Source: Acholoe squamosa (Eukaryota; Annelida; Polychaeta; Phyllodocida; Polynoidae). From it: DNA of 64,000 bases. Under the pieces are notes generated by a model, which did not search any database, had not been told where the DNA came from, and saw nothing but the letters and a program-made list of their open reading frames with translations. Location: the NCBI GenBank assembly GCA_949317995.1, contig OX439049.1:14322395-14386394 (forward strand), given 5' to 3'. The translations under genes were made by a program, and so were the position numbers. This document shows, in pieces, positions 46,178-56,130 of the stretch (the first letter of the stretch is position 1; each line of letters begins with the position of its first letter).

Positions 46178-46436
46178 CTCTTTTAAAGGCTGCGTATTAA
46201 TGCCTCTAGGTTCATGTTCCTTTGTCAACATGGTGTACCAATGTTGTTCTGGCAAGTCGACTCACCAGCACTGCATTGGTGCATCATGCCAACCCTTTGG
46301 GAATGAATTAATACCATAGGGTCAGCATGATGCATGAATGCAGCACTGGTGGTTGACTGCCAGGGTTGCATTCATGTATAATGCACATTAGGGAGCATGG
46401 GGAATGCATGCACTATGTGGGTCATAAAGGGTTGAG
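46178..46436. repeat. double-hairpin family copy
   Basis: Both hairpins are present: first around 'ctggcaagtcgactcaccag', second 'gcatgaatgcagcactgg' / 'ccagggttgcattcatg'. Ends are 'ctcttttaaaggctgc' and 'ataaagggttgag', an imperfect inverted pair. Length is about 259 bp. Confidence 0.75.
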
Positions 46437-46900
46437 TATGACAAAGACTGCTCCCCCTGTATGAGAGTGCCCCTTATCATAAGAGCAGCAACATCACATC
46501 CATTGTCCTCCGTGTAATGTAGTCTCTGTACGCCCAACTGATAGAGAAGATAACAGAGTGACACGTGTATGGGAGGGAGGTAGGCCTTATAATGAGATAG
46601 CTCAGGTACAATCTTGCATACATGTATGTGCCTGCATTCAGTATCCATTATTTTGTTGATAAGGATAATGTAGTGTACTACATTATTCAGAAAGCAAATA
46701 AGAGTTCTAGATAGTATATATCTCGGGCCCTAGGGTCCTAGCGAACTACTGATCTAATATCAGCGGCTGATTAGATTCTATTGGACATGAATCGAAGTGG
46801 AATTAAGTATATAATGGCATTGCGGGGATGCGTACAGCCTAACTTGAACATCCACAAGTTGGAAAATGAGCTCCTGAGAGAAAAATAAAAGTTTTGGGGT
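46437..46900. other. gene-free stretch
   Basis: Nothing recognised. Confidence 0.4.
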
Positions 46901-46990
46901 ATACTTACCAAAAGGGCCGTCAAAAGCAAAAGTTGAGCGATGGAAACAGAAACACCAACTTACCTAGAATAAAAAGAAAGGATTCATTAG
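46901..46990 (-). promoter_or_regulatory. recursive-splice-site-like motif (site B)
   Basis: On the minus strand, TCTAATGA (branch-point-like) and CCTTTCTTTTTATTCTAG (ending at 46964) run directly into GTAAGTTGGTGTTTCT (from 46963). A second donor, TTGGTAAGTA, follows 55 nt on (GT at 46908-46907). The 16 nt after the acceptor are identical to site A, and the second donor context is also shared. Function is inference. Confidence 0.38.
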
Positions 46991-47306
46991 ATTATAATGC
47001 AGATCTATACAGTACATGGCTCGAAACAGTGGCAAAATTTACAATTCACACAATTATTCGGTAGTGGATCCCTATGTAGATACATGCTGCAAACCGCTAT
47101 GGGGTGTAACATGTTTTCTTGAATTCAAAACTGAGCACTAAGGTCAGAGAGAGAGAAAAAAATGCAAAGTGTAACCCCCCACCCACCCTTTCCAAAATCT
47201 GATATCCGCCATTGCCGTTTGATATTTCGTAATAGCATTCTGGTTCATCTCCTTGCCATGTGCCACATGTATTATCATTATAGACTAAAGCATGAGCTTG
47301 GAACTT
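46991..47306. other. gene-free stretch
   Basis: No feature recognised before the first promoter-like repeat. Confidence 0.4.
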
Positions 47307-47540
47307 ATATATGGAACTATATACTCCCAGGTATATATATATAATTAATGAGTGATACGTTGGTACTACTTTATCCAGGGCGCATGGTTTTCTATGACGT
47401 CACACATAACATTTCCTCCAGTATATAAGCTCTAGCAGTTGAACTAACGGTCAATTGGCTTCATATACTCGGACAGCATACACCACGCTGGGTGGTGCTG
47501 GAATTTTAAACTTTACTGTGATATTGTGATTGATTGTTAT
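47307..47540 (+). promoter_or_regulatory. diverged copy 1 of the retroelement 5' region (promoter-like)
   Basis: Shares with 47794-48022, in order: 'atatatggaactatata', TGACGTCA (47395-47402), TATATAAGC (47422-47430), GTCAATTGGCT (from 47450), 'caccacgctgggtg' and 'ggaattttaaa'. No gag frame follows. It may be the leftover terminal repeat of an older element, or part of a split repeat. Confidence 0.6.
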
Positions 47541-47793
47541 ATTACTCTTTATTGTATTATATTGTTATGTCTATATATTGCTATGTTATTGTATTATATT
47601 GTAAATTATTGTCTTATTAATAAAGGCATGTATTGGATTGATATTGACAAAGTCAATTCTCACCAAACCCAATGTCTCCTTATTATTCCATATTTATTGT
47701 TATAATTATTATAATGTTCGTTATTAATAATTACCGGTACACTCGATCAACACATTAACTTATATATACATATATATATATATACATATATAT
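47541..47793. other. AT-rich spacer between promoter-like repeats
   Basis: 'ttgttatattactctttatt'-type AT-rich sequence and a (TA)n tract near 47760-47800. No gene. Confidence 0.5.
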
Positions 47794-48022
47794 ATATGGA
47801 ACTATATACACTCGTGTATATTTATATAATTAGCCGCGGACGGTTAGGGACTACTTGCAGCTCGTAAGGATACCAATGATGTCATAGTATGACGTCACAG
47901 TCAACATCCCATTGGTATATAAGGGGTGGTTTCAAAGTAACCGTCAATTGGCTCGATTCACCTGGACAGGTAACACCACGCTGGGTGTTCCCTGGAAATT
48001 TTAAAGATTTCTTGGTTATAAT
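47794..48022 (+). promoter_or_regulatory. promoter and leader of the Ngaro-like element
   Basis: A CRE palindrome TGACGTCA (47890-47897), an inverted CCAAT-like CCCATTGG (47908-47915), a TATA box TATATAAGG (47916-47924) and a shared GTCAATTGGCT 27 bases downstream (47943-47953), where an initiator is expected. Spacing equals that of copy 1 within one base, although the surrounding sequence has diverged, which argues the motifs are under constraint. The gag ATG lies about 90 bases after the presumed start. Confidence 0.6.
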
Positions 48023-49075
48023 TTGATTTTTCGAATCAAAATGGGGAGGAAATCTACTAGAGGTGCCAAAGCGGCTACTACTTCTAAAAAATCAGCCAAA
48101 TCGGCTAAGAAGGTAGTAGAATCGGCCAATTTGGGATTTGCGAGTGACTTGGATTCGTCTTGTGTGGATCAGAGGTCTGCATCGCCCAACCATGCTAACG
48201 GGTTAGAAGACGACCAATTCATTGACCAGACGGATAGGATGGACCTATTGGAAGGCGAGTTGTGCACCATCAAGAATCTACTGCAGGATTTGGTTGCTGG
48301 AAAGGACAAGAGAGACGAGACGAAATCAGCCGAGAGGGCGTGGCAGCATGCACGTGCGAATGTTTGTCAAAGACCGGTGACGTCACACCTCCAAGGGCGC
48401 AGCCGCGTATCTAGGCAGTGGTCCCCGAGCGTCCTTAGCAACGGATCGAGGCAGGACGAGGGCGCACACCGTGGTCGTCGCCGGAGATCGAAATCTTCTT
48501 TTTCCGCTTGTCACAGACCTCGGTCGTCGTCAAGAGGGTCGTCAGTTGATTCATCTACATCCAGGGTTCACTCCAATACCAAATGTGGTGAGTTTGACCA
48601 TGAAATATATGTAAAAAAAACGGAAAAGATCGACACCGTTGAGAAATTGATGCTAGTCAACTTGAATTTTGTCTTGGATTATTACAGAGATAACAGTGAT
48701 GTAGAAGGCATGTTAAAACATCTCCAAGTTCTGGTTGAAAAGGCTGGGACGAGAATGTATACAGTAGCAGCCCTATTGGCTTACGATAAATCGGTTAGGA
48801 CCAGGGTAAATAAGGATGGGGTAGAAGCTTTTGGGGTTATAGACAACTCTGACATTCTTAGATACCTATCCTATGATGGTACCGTTCAGGCACAGAAGGC
48901 ATACGCCACCAAGACTAGGAATGGTACCAAACAAAAAATCTTAAATAACTCTTGCTATGCTTTTAATAGAGCAGAAGGTTGTGTAAGGGACCCCTGCAAG
49001 TATAAGCATGTTTGTAGTGTATGCAGTTCCTCAGGACATGGCAAGACTGAATGCCAAAGGTCCAAAAATGAATAG
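48023..49075 (+). CDS. gag-like ORF of Ngaro-like retroelement
   Basis: 350 residues. The first reasonable start is codon 1 (MIFRIKMGRKST; the second Met in a purine-rich context is the likelier start). Residues about 10-40 are Lys/Ala/Ser-rich, 70-95 acidic and possibly coiled, 110-185 Arg/Ser-rich, 195-300 a helical core. The C-terminus carries a CCCH finger (CYAFNRAEGCVRDPCKYKH, C-x8-C-x4-C-x3-H) immediately followed by a CCHC knuckle (CSVCSSSGHGKTEC, C-x2-C-x4-H-x4-C). This tandem CCCH-CCHC end is, from memory, typical of ORF1 in YR retroelements such as Ngaro. It ends at TAG (49073-49075), but the same frame stays open downstream into the RT. Confidence 0.8.
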   Translation: MIFRIKMGRKSTRGAKAATTSKKSAKSAKKVVESANLGFASDLDSSCVDQRSASPNHANGLEDDQFIDQTDRMDLLEGELCTIKNLLQDLVAGKDKRDETKSAERAWQHARANVCQRPVTSHLQGRSRVSRQWSPSVLSNGSRQDEGAHRGRRRRSKSSFSACHRPRSSSRGSSVDSSTSRVHSNTKCGEFDHEIYVKKTEKIDTVEKLMLVNLNFVLDYYRDNSDVEGMLKHLQVLVEKAGTRMYTVAALLAYDKSVRTRVNKDGVEAFGVIDNSDILRYLSYDGTVQAQKAYATKTRNGTKQKILNNSCYAFNRAEGCVRDPCKYKHVCSVCSSSGHGKTECQRSKNE

Positions 49076-49834
49076 GAAACTGCAGGTGGTCAATGTCCCA
49101 TAACTGGTAATGATTTTTGTTTGGTGCCTGACCAAGTTATGGTAGGTGTGGTAGATGTCGGCTTGCCTTCACAAACTCCAGTACAGGAGGTGAATGATGC
49201 GGAGAGGGTTAATGATTATATTCTTTCAACTGGGTCCGTGTCTGAACTAAATATTTTCCAGGAATTTAATTCTTTAGGAAACGATGTAAATATTACCTGT
49301 AATGGTCTAGTACAGGTGGAGGATGAACTCCTTTTTACTGTTAGTGTCGCAGATTTACCCAGCATCAGGGTATATGACAAGTGTATAGAGGGTGTATGTA
49401 CTTATGTTCATTACATTGGTGGGGAGAGAGCTCAAATTTTACCATGTAGGGTAGCTGCTTTCCTTCAACAAAACGGTCTTATTGATATTAGTGGCACAGA
49501 GGCTGATTTTCTATGGCATGGTATTGTTCAAGGGTTTAAAATTGTGGATCCGGACTGTCAAACTACGTATGATTGTAAAAATTATAAATCAATCCTGGAG
49601 GGGAGATTTTATAATGAATATTGTGGTATATTATTAGACGAGTTGGAAGCGGGTCTAGTCTCAAAGAGTGATAGTAAACCTCGTTGTATCCATGCTCTAG
49701 GTGGTGTAGAAAAATCAAATGGCAAGTTAAGACCCATAACTGACTGCAGTATGCCTGATAAAATATCTATTAACAATTTTATGGATACCACTAGCTCAAC
49801 TTTTTCTTATAATAATATTAGCACGGTATATATA

Positions 49835-49836
<2 letters not shown>
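49076..49836 (+). pseudogene. 5' part of pol (linker plus start of RT), truncated
   Basis: Open without a break in the gag frame from the base after the gag TAG; the first Met is at 49121 or later (49139). About 200 residues of linker precede the start of a reverse transcriptase (RCIHALGGVEKSNGKLRPITDCS, about 49681-49750; then SINNFM). The RPITDCS...SINNF signature matches the first RT blocks of Ngaro/DIRS-type elements as I recall them. The frame then enters a (GA)n tract at 49838 and becomes Arg-Glu repeats. The catalytic YxDD block, RNase H and recombinase are absent from what follows, so the element is 3'-truncated and cannot be autonomous. Confidence 0.75.

Positions 49837-49878
<42 letters not shown>
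49837..49878. repeat. (GA)n microsatellite at the retroelement break
   Basis: About 40 bases of GA repeats where the RT sequence stops. It either marks the breakpoint or grew at it. Confidence 0.95.
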
Positions 49879-49884
<6 letters not shown>

Positions 49885-50800
49885 GGTGGAGACAGACTAT
49901 AGTTGAACAAAGTAAGACAAAGTAAGACCTAAGTACTACATTCAGTGATAGTAAGATACACCTTACACATTCCCTGAGTACACTGACTGTGGGCTAGATA
50001 AGATATGGTGAGATAAGGGATAAGCAGCATCTGATGTCAGCTTCCTCTTATCACATTCTAATCACAGGCACATTATGAACTATGTACAACCATGCTTAAC
50101 TGTGCGATGTGTATATACATGTATCGATACACTGGAAGACTTCTTGGGAAGGGGGAGAAAATGTTGATCCCCTGTTTCCCTTTTCTTTTTGGTGGTTGTA
50201 GGCGGAAGACCGCTTTTAGAGACAAGGTCTGCCTGTACTGTATAGGATTAAATACATAGCAGGGTTAGGGTGAAAGATATGCACCCCAAATGGTTTAATT
50301 TGAAGATGGTTATCTCTCTTGTATTCTGAGGGTTGGGAGTAACTTATTGAACTAAAGAACCCTTTCCCCAAAGAAAAGATGGTTCTACGTCTTATTCTAT
50401 ATGATTAAACTTTTGTAGAATGTGACTGACATCAAAAGCATACAGGCGTACCATCAGGATTATGTCAATCTTCTACCGTCATATCAACACTGCCTCCCTG
50501 AAGACACCAAAGAATTTCAAATTAATATGTCCCTATGCTGGGCTATCTTCTCCTTTACACGATATACTAGCTCACTCTTCTCTGTTCTTTAAACCAAGTA
50601 CAAGGCCGACTTTTTACCTAAGCCCCTTACATTGATACCAGGTGTTCACGACGCCCTCAAGGTTCACTCAAAGTGTCACATTTTTACTCATAATCTTCAC
50701 AGGCTCACTTGAGGGCTTGTTAAATCGATGATACTGAGGATTAAGAGCAGGAGCGTCTTCAGGAGCTGTACCAAGTTAACCCTCACCTTGACGCCTTAAG
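49879..50800. other. gene-free stretch
   Basis: No RT, RNase H or recombinase remnant recognised on either strand, and no other gene. Confidence 0.45.
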
Positions 50801-50802
50801 AA

Positions 50803-50955
50803 CCTTTTAAGGGCCCTCGATGCAGGAGTGCATCATTCTCATTAGTCTTCATGATGCACCAATGAAGTGCTGGCGAGTCTGCGAGTTACTTGCCAGGGCG
50901 GCATTCATGCATCTGACCAATGGACATGATGCATTAATGCATTAGTTAGGGAATA
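50803..50955. repeat. double-hairpin family copy
   Basis: 'ttcatgatgcaccaatgaag' + 'tgctggcgagt' faces 'acttgccagggcggcattca' + 'tgcatc'. The right part is cut short by the next MITE. Confidence 0.7.
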
Positions 50956-51016
50956 ATGCATGGGGCATGGCTGTGGGAGTCTAGAGCAAGACTACAGCCA
51001 TGACCAAGTGCATTAT

Positions 51017-51222
51017 TCCCGTTATAACACAGAAAAAAATCAAAAACCAAACAGCCACCTGACAACACATGAATATCAATTGTGAAGTGTAAAGGTGAGA
51101 TGAAGTTAACCTACTTTGCCAGGAGTGCATTATCCATCTAGATAATGCAAGGTCAAACAGCCAATCAGAACGCAGTATTCAAGATAATGCACTCTGACTT
51201 CGCCCAGCAGTGTTATAACGGT
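51017..51222. mobile_element. MITE-like element with 'cgttataac' ends
   Basis: CCCGTTATAACACAG near the left faces AGTGTTATAACGG at the right. Inside, 'tgcattatccat' and 'gataatgca' repeat in both orientations. There is no coding capacity. Boundaries are approximate, and the left arm may start earlier ('gggaataatgca' at 50949 is inverse to 'tgcattattccc' at 51009). Confidence 0.5.
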
Positions 51223-51863
51223 TGTAAGATGCCTCCAGAGTCATTTACGGTGCGCCTTATTAGGATGGGCCTGGGTTGGGGTGCGTCTTATGCGAGATGC
51301 GCCTTATATGTCTACAGAACCTTGTAGGATTTAATTACTTGGGTATTCATAAGTCAGCTTTGTGGATGCTGTTCTTAAAAATAGGGTGCGGGAGGTTTTT
51401 TTTTTTTTATTTATTTTTATTTGGGTCTAGAGTGATGAGGGAGGGTCCTTTTTGTTTTTATTTTCTGATTATTTTTGTAAAATATTATTCCTAAGTATTT
51501 TCATCAAAAGATCGAACTTAAACCTCATGTAAATGACACTCTTACATTGTTTATGGAGAAATGGGGATTAATATGCTTTTTAGATTTTGTTTCTACTCAA
51601 AATTATTGCTGAGATATTAACTATCTTGTCTATGGAAATTTTTTCTCAGTGGATGCGGAATTTTTACACTTTTTTTTAAGGGAAATTTGCAATAAAAAGC
51701 TACAATGCGGCCCTTTTTATAAGGTGCAGGCGGGTCTGCAAAGCTGAAAACTTTTTTTAAGTGGCCTAATGCATAACCTTTTATAGAAGGGTGGAGCAAG
51801 AGTTGAAAGTGCAATATGGTGTGGCAGAGTGATAAGAAAAATTCAATAGGGATAGTTTTTGGT
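51223..51863. other. gene-free AT-rich stretch with MITE remnant
   Basis: A degenerate 'gtgcgccttat' remnant lies at 51248-51312, followed by T-rich sequence with homopolymers (51395-51420, 51670). No gene. Confidence 0.45.
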
Positions 51864-51876
51864 TATTTTTGCTGAT

Positions 51877-52046
51877 TTATTGATTGATTTGTGTTTTACA
51901 GCACTTTAGCGGCACTAAGTGGCTATCCCGTGCTTCACAGGTTGATAATTTAACAGAGGAATGTGTCAGTGCCCGTGCATACACACATACTGAGGGGATA
52001 GGAAAGAGGAGATATAGACCCTTTTAAGTGGGCTAGGGAAGTCCGC
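51877..52046 (-). mobile_element. SINE-like retrocopy with alternative 3' tail, 13-bp TSD
   Basis: Shares the body ('gaggaatgtgtcagtgcccg', 'ggaaagaggagatatagacc', 'cttttaagtgggctaggga') with the other copies, but the other end is 'attgattgatttgtgtttta' + 'cagcactttagcggc' instead of the gtgagtgag/aacgcc block. Flanked by TATTTTTGCTGAT at 51864-51876 and 52047-52059. It is therefore a subfamily that swapped its 3' tail. Confidence 0.8.
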
Positions 52047-52141
52047 TATTTTTGCTGATGGTTACTATGTATGGCAAACCTTTGTATCAATCTTTTAGGG
52101 TCGGTACGATGCATGGGTGCACCAGAAGCATTTAAATGGTT

Positions 52142-52395
52142 GACCCTTTGACGGCTGCTAATGCAGGAGTGCATCATGCCCATTGGTCGTCACGATGCAT
52201 TAATGAAGTGCTGGCAAGTCTGCTCGCCAGCACTTCATTGGGGCATCATGCCAACTCTGTGAAAATGCATCAACCCTGTAGAGTCGACATGGTGAATGAA
52301 TGCAGCCCTGGTGAGTTACTCCCCAGGGCTGCATTCATGCATCATGATGACTTAAGGGCACTATGTATTAATGCAGCAGCAGCCCTTAAAGAGTT
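52142..52395. repeat. double-hairpin family, best full copy in the window
   Basis: 254 bp. Ends 'accctttgacggctgctaat' and 'gcagcagcccttaaagagtt' are an imperfect inverted pair. Hairpin 1: 'gatgcattaatgaagtgctg' with 'cagcacttcattggggcatc'. Hairpin 2: 'tgaatgcagccctggtgagt' with 'actccccagggctgcattca'. There is no coding capacity. At least twenty further copies or fragments are scattered through the window. Confidence 0.85.
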
Positions 52396-53253
52396 CGGCA
52401 CATAAATAAAGCTACAGCAGGTATAAGGCGTGCTTCACATTGACAGGGCATGTCTAGGTGTCTGCAGGGGGCGGCCTGGGGTCACTGGGGCACCAGCCTG
52501 TGTAACCGACACATCATAGAGGGTAGTATGATCATGATCCGAACACCTAGCTGTTCAGTAACAGAGATGCCGACAAAAGAAAGGGAAAATTGCAATTCTG
52601 GACACCTGGGATTCCAGCCAAATTAGGAAAAGTGTCATTCAAAGTACCGGGGGTACATTAGTCCACGTTGAGAGAGCTAAATTATAGTCTATACCTCACT
52701 GATTTTGAGCATTTTCCTATCAAGTGTCAGTGTTTCCCATGGTATTCAAAGAGCTTTGTACCCGGTACCTGACGCCTGAATTCTAAGGAGCAGAACTCTG
52801 GCTGCTAAAGACATGACCAAGGGTTAAATAACATAGGCAATGTACTAGAAAAAGTCACCTTTTGCTGATTTCTTTTCTAATATCGGGAATAGAAGATAAG
52901 GTATCACATGTGTGATGTACATTTTGAATATCTTTCAGATTGTGTACTGTGTTTTGCCGTAGGCTCTTCCCTGCGTAATTAATGGGGAATTGTTGATTGA
53001 TACAAGTTTGAAAAGGTCAAGTGGTCAAAGCATGGGCGACTACCATAAGCCCAGACGTCTGGGTTGGTGGATGGGGGGAGCTGAGGTAGCAAAGATCAAG
53101 GCATACTGTATCCATGTCCCCATGATGAGGTTTTTATTTGTATGTTTGTTCAGGGAGCTCTATGCCACATAGGTCCTTTCAACAGTCTAGACTGCCAGAC
53201 GGATTAGACTTTCCTCTGGGATGATGACTTATGAGGGTGGGATCCTACAAACA
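52396..53253. other. gene-free stretch
   Basis: Nothing recognised. Confidence 0.45.
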
Positions 53254-53500
53254 TTAACCATTTTAAAACTGCATATTCCATCCATGCATTATGGTTACCA
53301 TGATGCTAAAATGCAGCCCTGGCAAGTTTATTCACTGGGGTTATTTTCTTAATCCATGCATCATGTCGATCCTATGAGGGCATCAAGGGTAAGCATGATG
53401 CCCCCCAATGTAGCGCTAAGGTGACTCAACACAACTGCATTGGTGCATCATGACGATCAAGAAACGCAGGCCGGGCGATCATGCCGCCTTTAATGGGTTT
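53254..53500. repeat. double-hairpin family copy
   Basis: Ends 'ttaaccattttaaaact' and 'gcctttaatgggttt' are an inverted pair. The inside has 'atgctaaaatgcagccctgg' and 'aactgcattggtgcatcatg'. Hairpin pairing is weaker than in the 52.1 kb copy. Confidence 0.7.
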
Positions 53501-54580
53501 ATGTACTAGAAATAGGGAAATACAGTGTCTGGACCCCTTACAACAATACCCCCCCCCCCCAAGCACTGTACCCATCATGTTTACAGTGACCAGAAGGTTA
53601 ATCAGACCTATGACCCTTTCGTCTTACCTCGCCTCTACATAAGGAGAAGGTCAAAGGTCTATGTGCAGAGATGTCAGTTGGGTATGGGCTCAACCTCTGA
53701 AAATTTTTGGGTGTTAGCAAAACACCCATTCTCCCAATGTATTATGCTATAAAAAGCACCAATTTTGTCTTCATTTCAACCTATTCCCCTCATCCAAAAT
53801 CACTAAAACCTCTCTGGAGTGTATGGTCATAGAAATACAATTAAAAACACTGCATCAGAATTTCAGCCAATCAGCAGCCAGCTTAGATTCATGAGATTTC
53901 AGAGATCCTCTGATTTCTAGAAGGTGGTTTGTCTAGAAAAAGCTAGAGGGCAGCACAAGGCATGCTTAATTCCACCTGCTGAAGCCTGAATTATGCTCAG
54001 CCTTATGCCCCCTAGAAGTAGAAGGGCATGTTGTAAGGGTGTATCTATGATTTATGTAATCAAGCATTCATGAATTGATTCTGTCCCCACAGAATACTGT
54101 GGGATATGTGTTTCATATTCCAAGTCCATAGTGGGTACTAAGGCAGAGATTACAAACAAATTGTGACAGTTAGGCAACAGTAGCCGTGGATGACTAAATA
54201 TACTGAGGGGAAAAAATCACCCTCATCCTTTCTCCTTTTCTCAAAAGTAGATGAAGATTTCTAGGATCGGCCCCATATAATTTTAGTAGGTAGGATAACT
54301 TTAATCGGCTCTTTTTGCTGGCTAAAGAAAAGAGAGAGAAGGGGGAAATGGTCAAACAGATAAATTTCTTAGCTATACAGTCTCAGTTATATCAAGAGAT
54401 CAGAAAAAAAAGCTGCACCTTCTCCAAACTCTGCAGTGTCAGTTACAGAGTAGAAAAAAACCATATCATCTGCCCACTAAGTTACAATGTATAAAGCTCA
54501 CACCCTCTACTTACTGCTAAAGGCCCTAAGGCACAGGACAGGGGGAGCACTTTCATTTACAAAGCAAGTAAACTCTACTA
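53501..54580. other. gene-free stretch
   Basis: A C-run lies near 53550-53560. 53865-53980 resembles the left flank of the DIRS-like element. Nothing else is seen. Confidence 0.45.
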
Positions 54581-54813
54581 CCGTAATCTCCCGCGTAGAA
54601 GACGCGTTGCGCATATAAGACGCACCCCTAACTTGTCAATGGTTGTTTCGCGTATAAGACGCACATTTTAAGGCTAAAATTTGTAAGATTAGTACATTTC
54701 TATAGTAAAATTACCCCTCGTATAAGACGCACACCCAACTTGAGAGAAAGCTATAAGACGCCCCAGCATTTTGTTTGGTTTAGAGGACGCGTCTTATACA
54801 CGGGAGTTTACGG
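54581..54813. mobile_element. 'ccgtaatctcccgcg' MITE, TA-flanked
   Basis: 233 bp. Inverted ends CCGTAATCTCCCGCGTAGAA / TTATACACGGGAGTTTACGG, flanked by TA (54579-54580, 54814-54815). Internal 'tataagacgca' blocks repeat in direct orientation. TA duplication fits the Tc1/mariner superfamily. Confidence 0.82.
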
Positions 54814-55184
54814 TAACATTGATTGTAATGTCATACGTTGAGGATGTGTGCAACGTATAGTGTGCCTTATGTTCCTTGTAGCATGAGTGAGACCTGCTTG
54901 TTAGGTAAACCATAGTGTATAAGACCACTAGCATCCATGTGTATACTATAGTTTTACTTAACTTTAATTAGAGCTCTATCATTAGCAGGAGCTTAATGGT
55001 TAGAGAGAAGGGATTAGAGGGGTAAGGGATTAATTCTCTACCCTTTGAATAGAGATTAACCCTCCACCTTTTTCTTGTGTAATAAACAGTGCCTTAATGC
55101 TTTCAGACTTGGAGGCCCGCAAACCACACCGGTCTTTAATACATGTTTTGGGACATCTTTCCAGATCCGGCTTTTCAGACTATA
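54814..55184. other. gene-free stretch
   Basis: Nothing recognised. Confidence 0.4.
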
Positions 55185-55385
55185 TGCACGAAGTCCATCA
55201 TGTTCACGGAGGCCCCCTGGTGGTCATGATGCACCAATGCATCGTGGGCTGGTCTATTTACCAACACCACATTGCTGTATCATACCACCGCTTTGGCAGC
55301 GTTTTGATCCCTCATAAGCCGGCATGAAGCCGAATCACTCTCTAAGGCATCATGACAAAAATGGGCATAATACATTCATTAGAAC
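55185..55385. repeat. double-hairpin family, degenerate copy
   Basis: 'catgatgcaccaatgca' + 'tcgtgggctgg' faces 'caacaccacattgctgtatc' + 'atacc'. The second hairpin is lost. Confidence 0.55.
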
Positions 55386-55866
55386 CAACAGGACCATACT
55401 CTCTGTGTAGGTCGATGGGCAGTGATACTTCCAGCCCTGTGTACATGGGGGGATCCCAAATGCAATTTGCAGAAGTTAGGCCACCCTTAAAAATATGTAT
55501 GTTTCCTTTCCAGTGGGTTGGATTTTTTAGACCATGAAGGAGAACATCGTAAGCATGGATGGCATGAATTTGCCATCACGTTTTAAGATTTAGTGATTGG
55601 AATCCTACATTCATGTACTGATGGACAAAAAATTGATAATTTCAGAACTCAGGAAAAGATTTTCTCAACAACAACAAAATCCACCAGGCCTCTTGACAGG
55701 AAACAAACATAATTATTTTCTAAGGGTGGCCTTAGGAAGTTAAGTCAACTAATACGGTACATACATCTTGGTGTGCGCTAGCTGCAGGGCGGTACATCAT
55801 GCTCCATGTCCTGTCAGAGATAGACTTACCAGTTACCAGACCTAACCCCCGGGTTACAGCTTCAAG
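55386..55866. other. gene-free stretch
   Basis: Nothing recognised. Confidence 0.4.
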
Positions 55867-55868
55867 TA

Positions 55869-56090
55869 CCGTAATCTCCCGCATATAAGGCGCATCCTGC
55901 GTATAAGACGCACCCTGAGTTGAAGAGAAACCTATAAGGCTCACCTAGGCCTGAATTTTGAAGGATTAGTACTGTTCTATAGTAAAAGTACCTTGCCTAT
56001 AAGGCGCACCCAGACTTCAGGCTTATTCTATAAGGCAAAGGTGGCCTCTGATTCAACTATAAGACGCGCCTTATACGCGGGAGATTACGG
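55869..56090. mobile_element. 'ccgtaatctcccgc' MITE, TA-flanked
   Basis: 222 bp. Ends CCGTAATCTCCCGCATATAA / TTATACGCGGGAGATTACGG, TA on both sides (55867-55868, 56091-56092). The best-preserved terminal repeats of this family in the window. Confidence 0.85.
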
Positions 56091-56130
56091 TACTGTAAAA
56101 TCTATGGGTTAGTAGATCTTTACGCACATC

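Noticed and set aside
49838-49906. Arg-Glu repeat tail of the pol frame as real protein
   Set aside because: It is the translation of the (GA)n microsatellite that follows the truncated RT.
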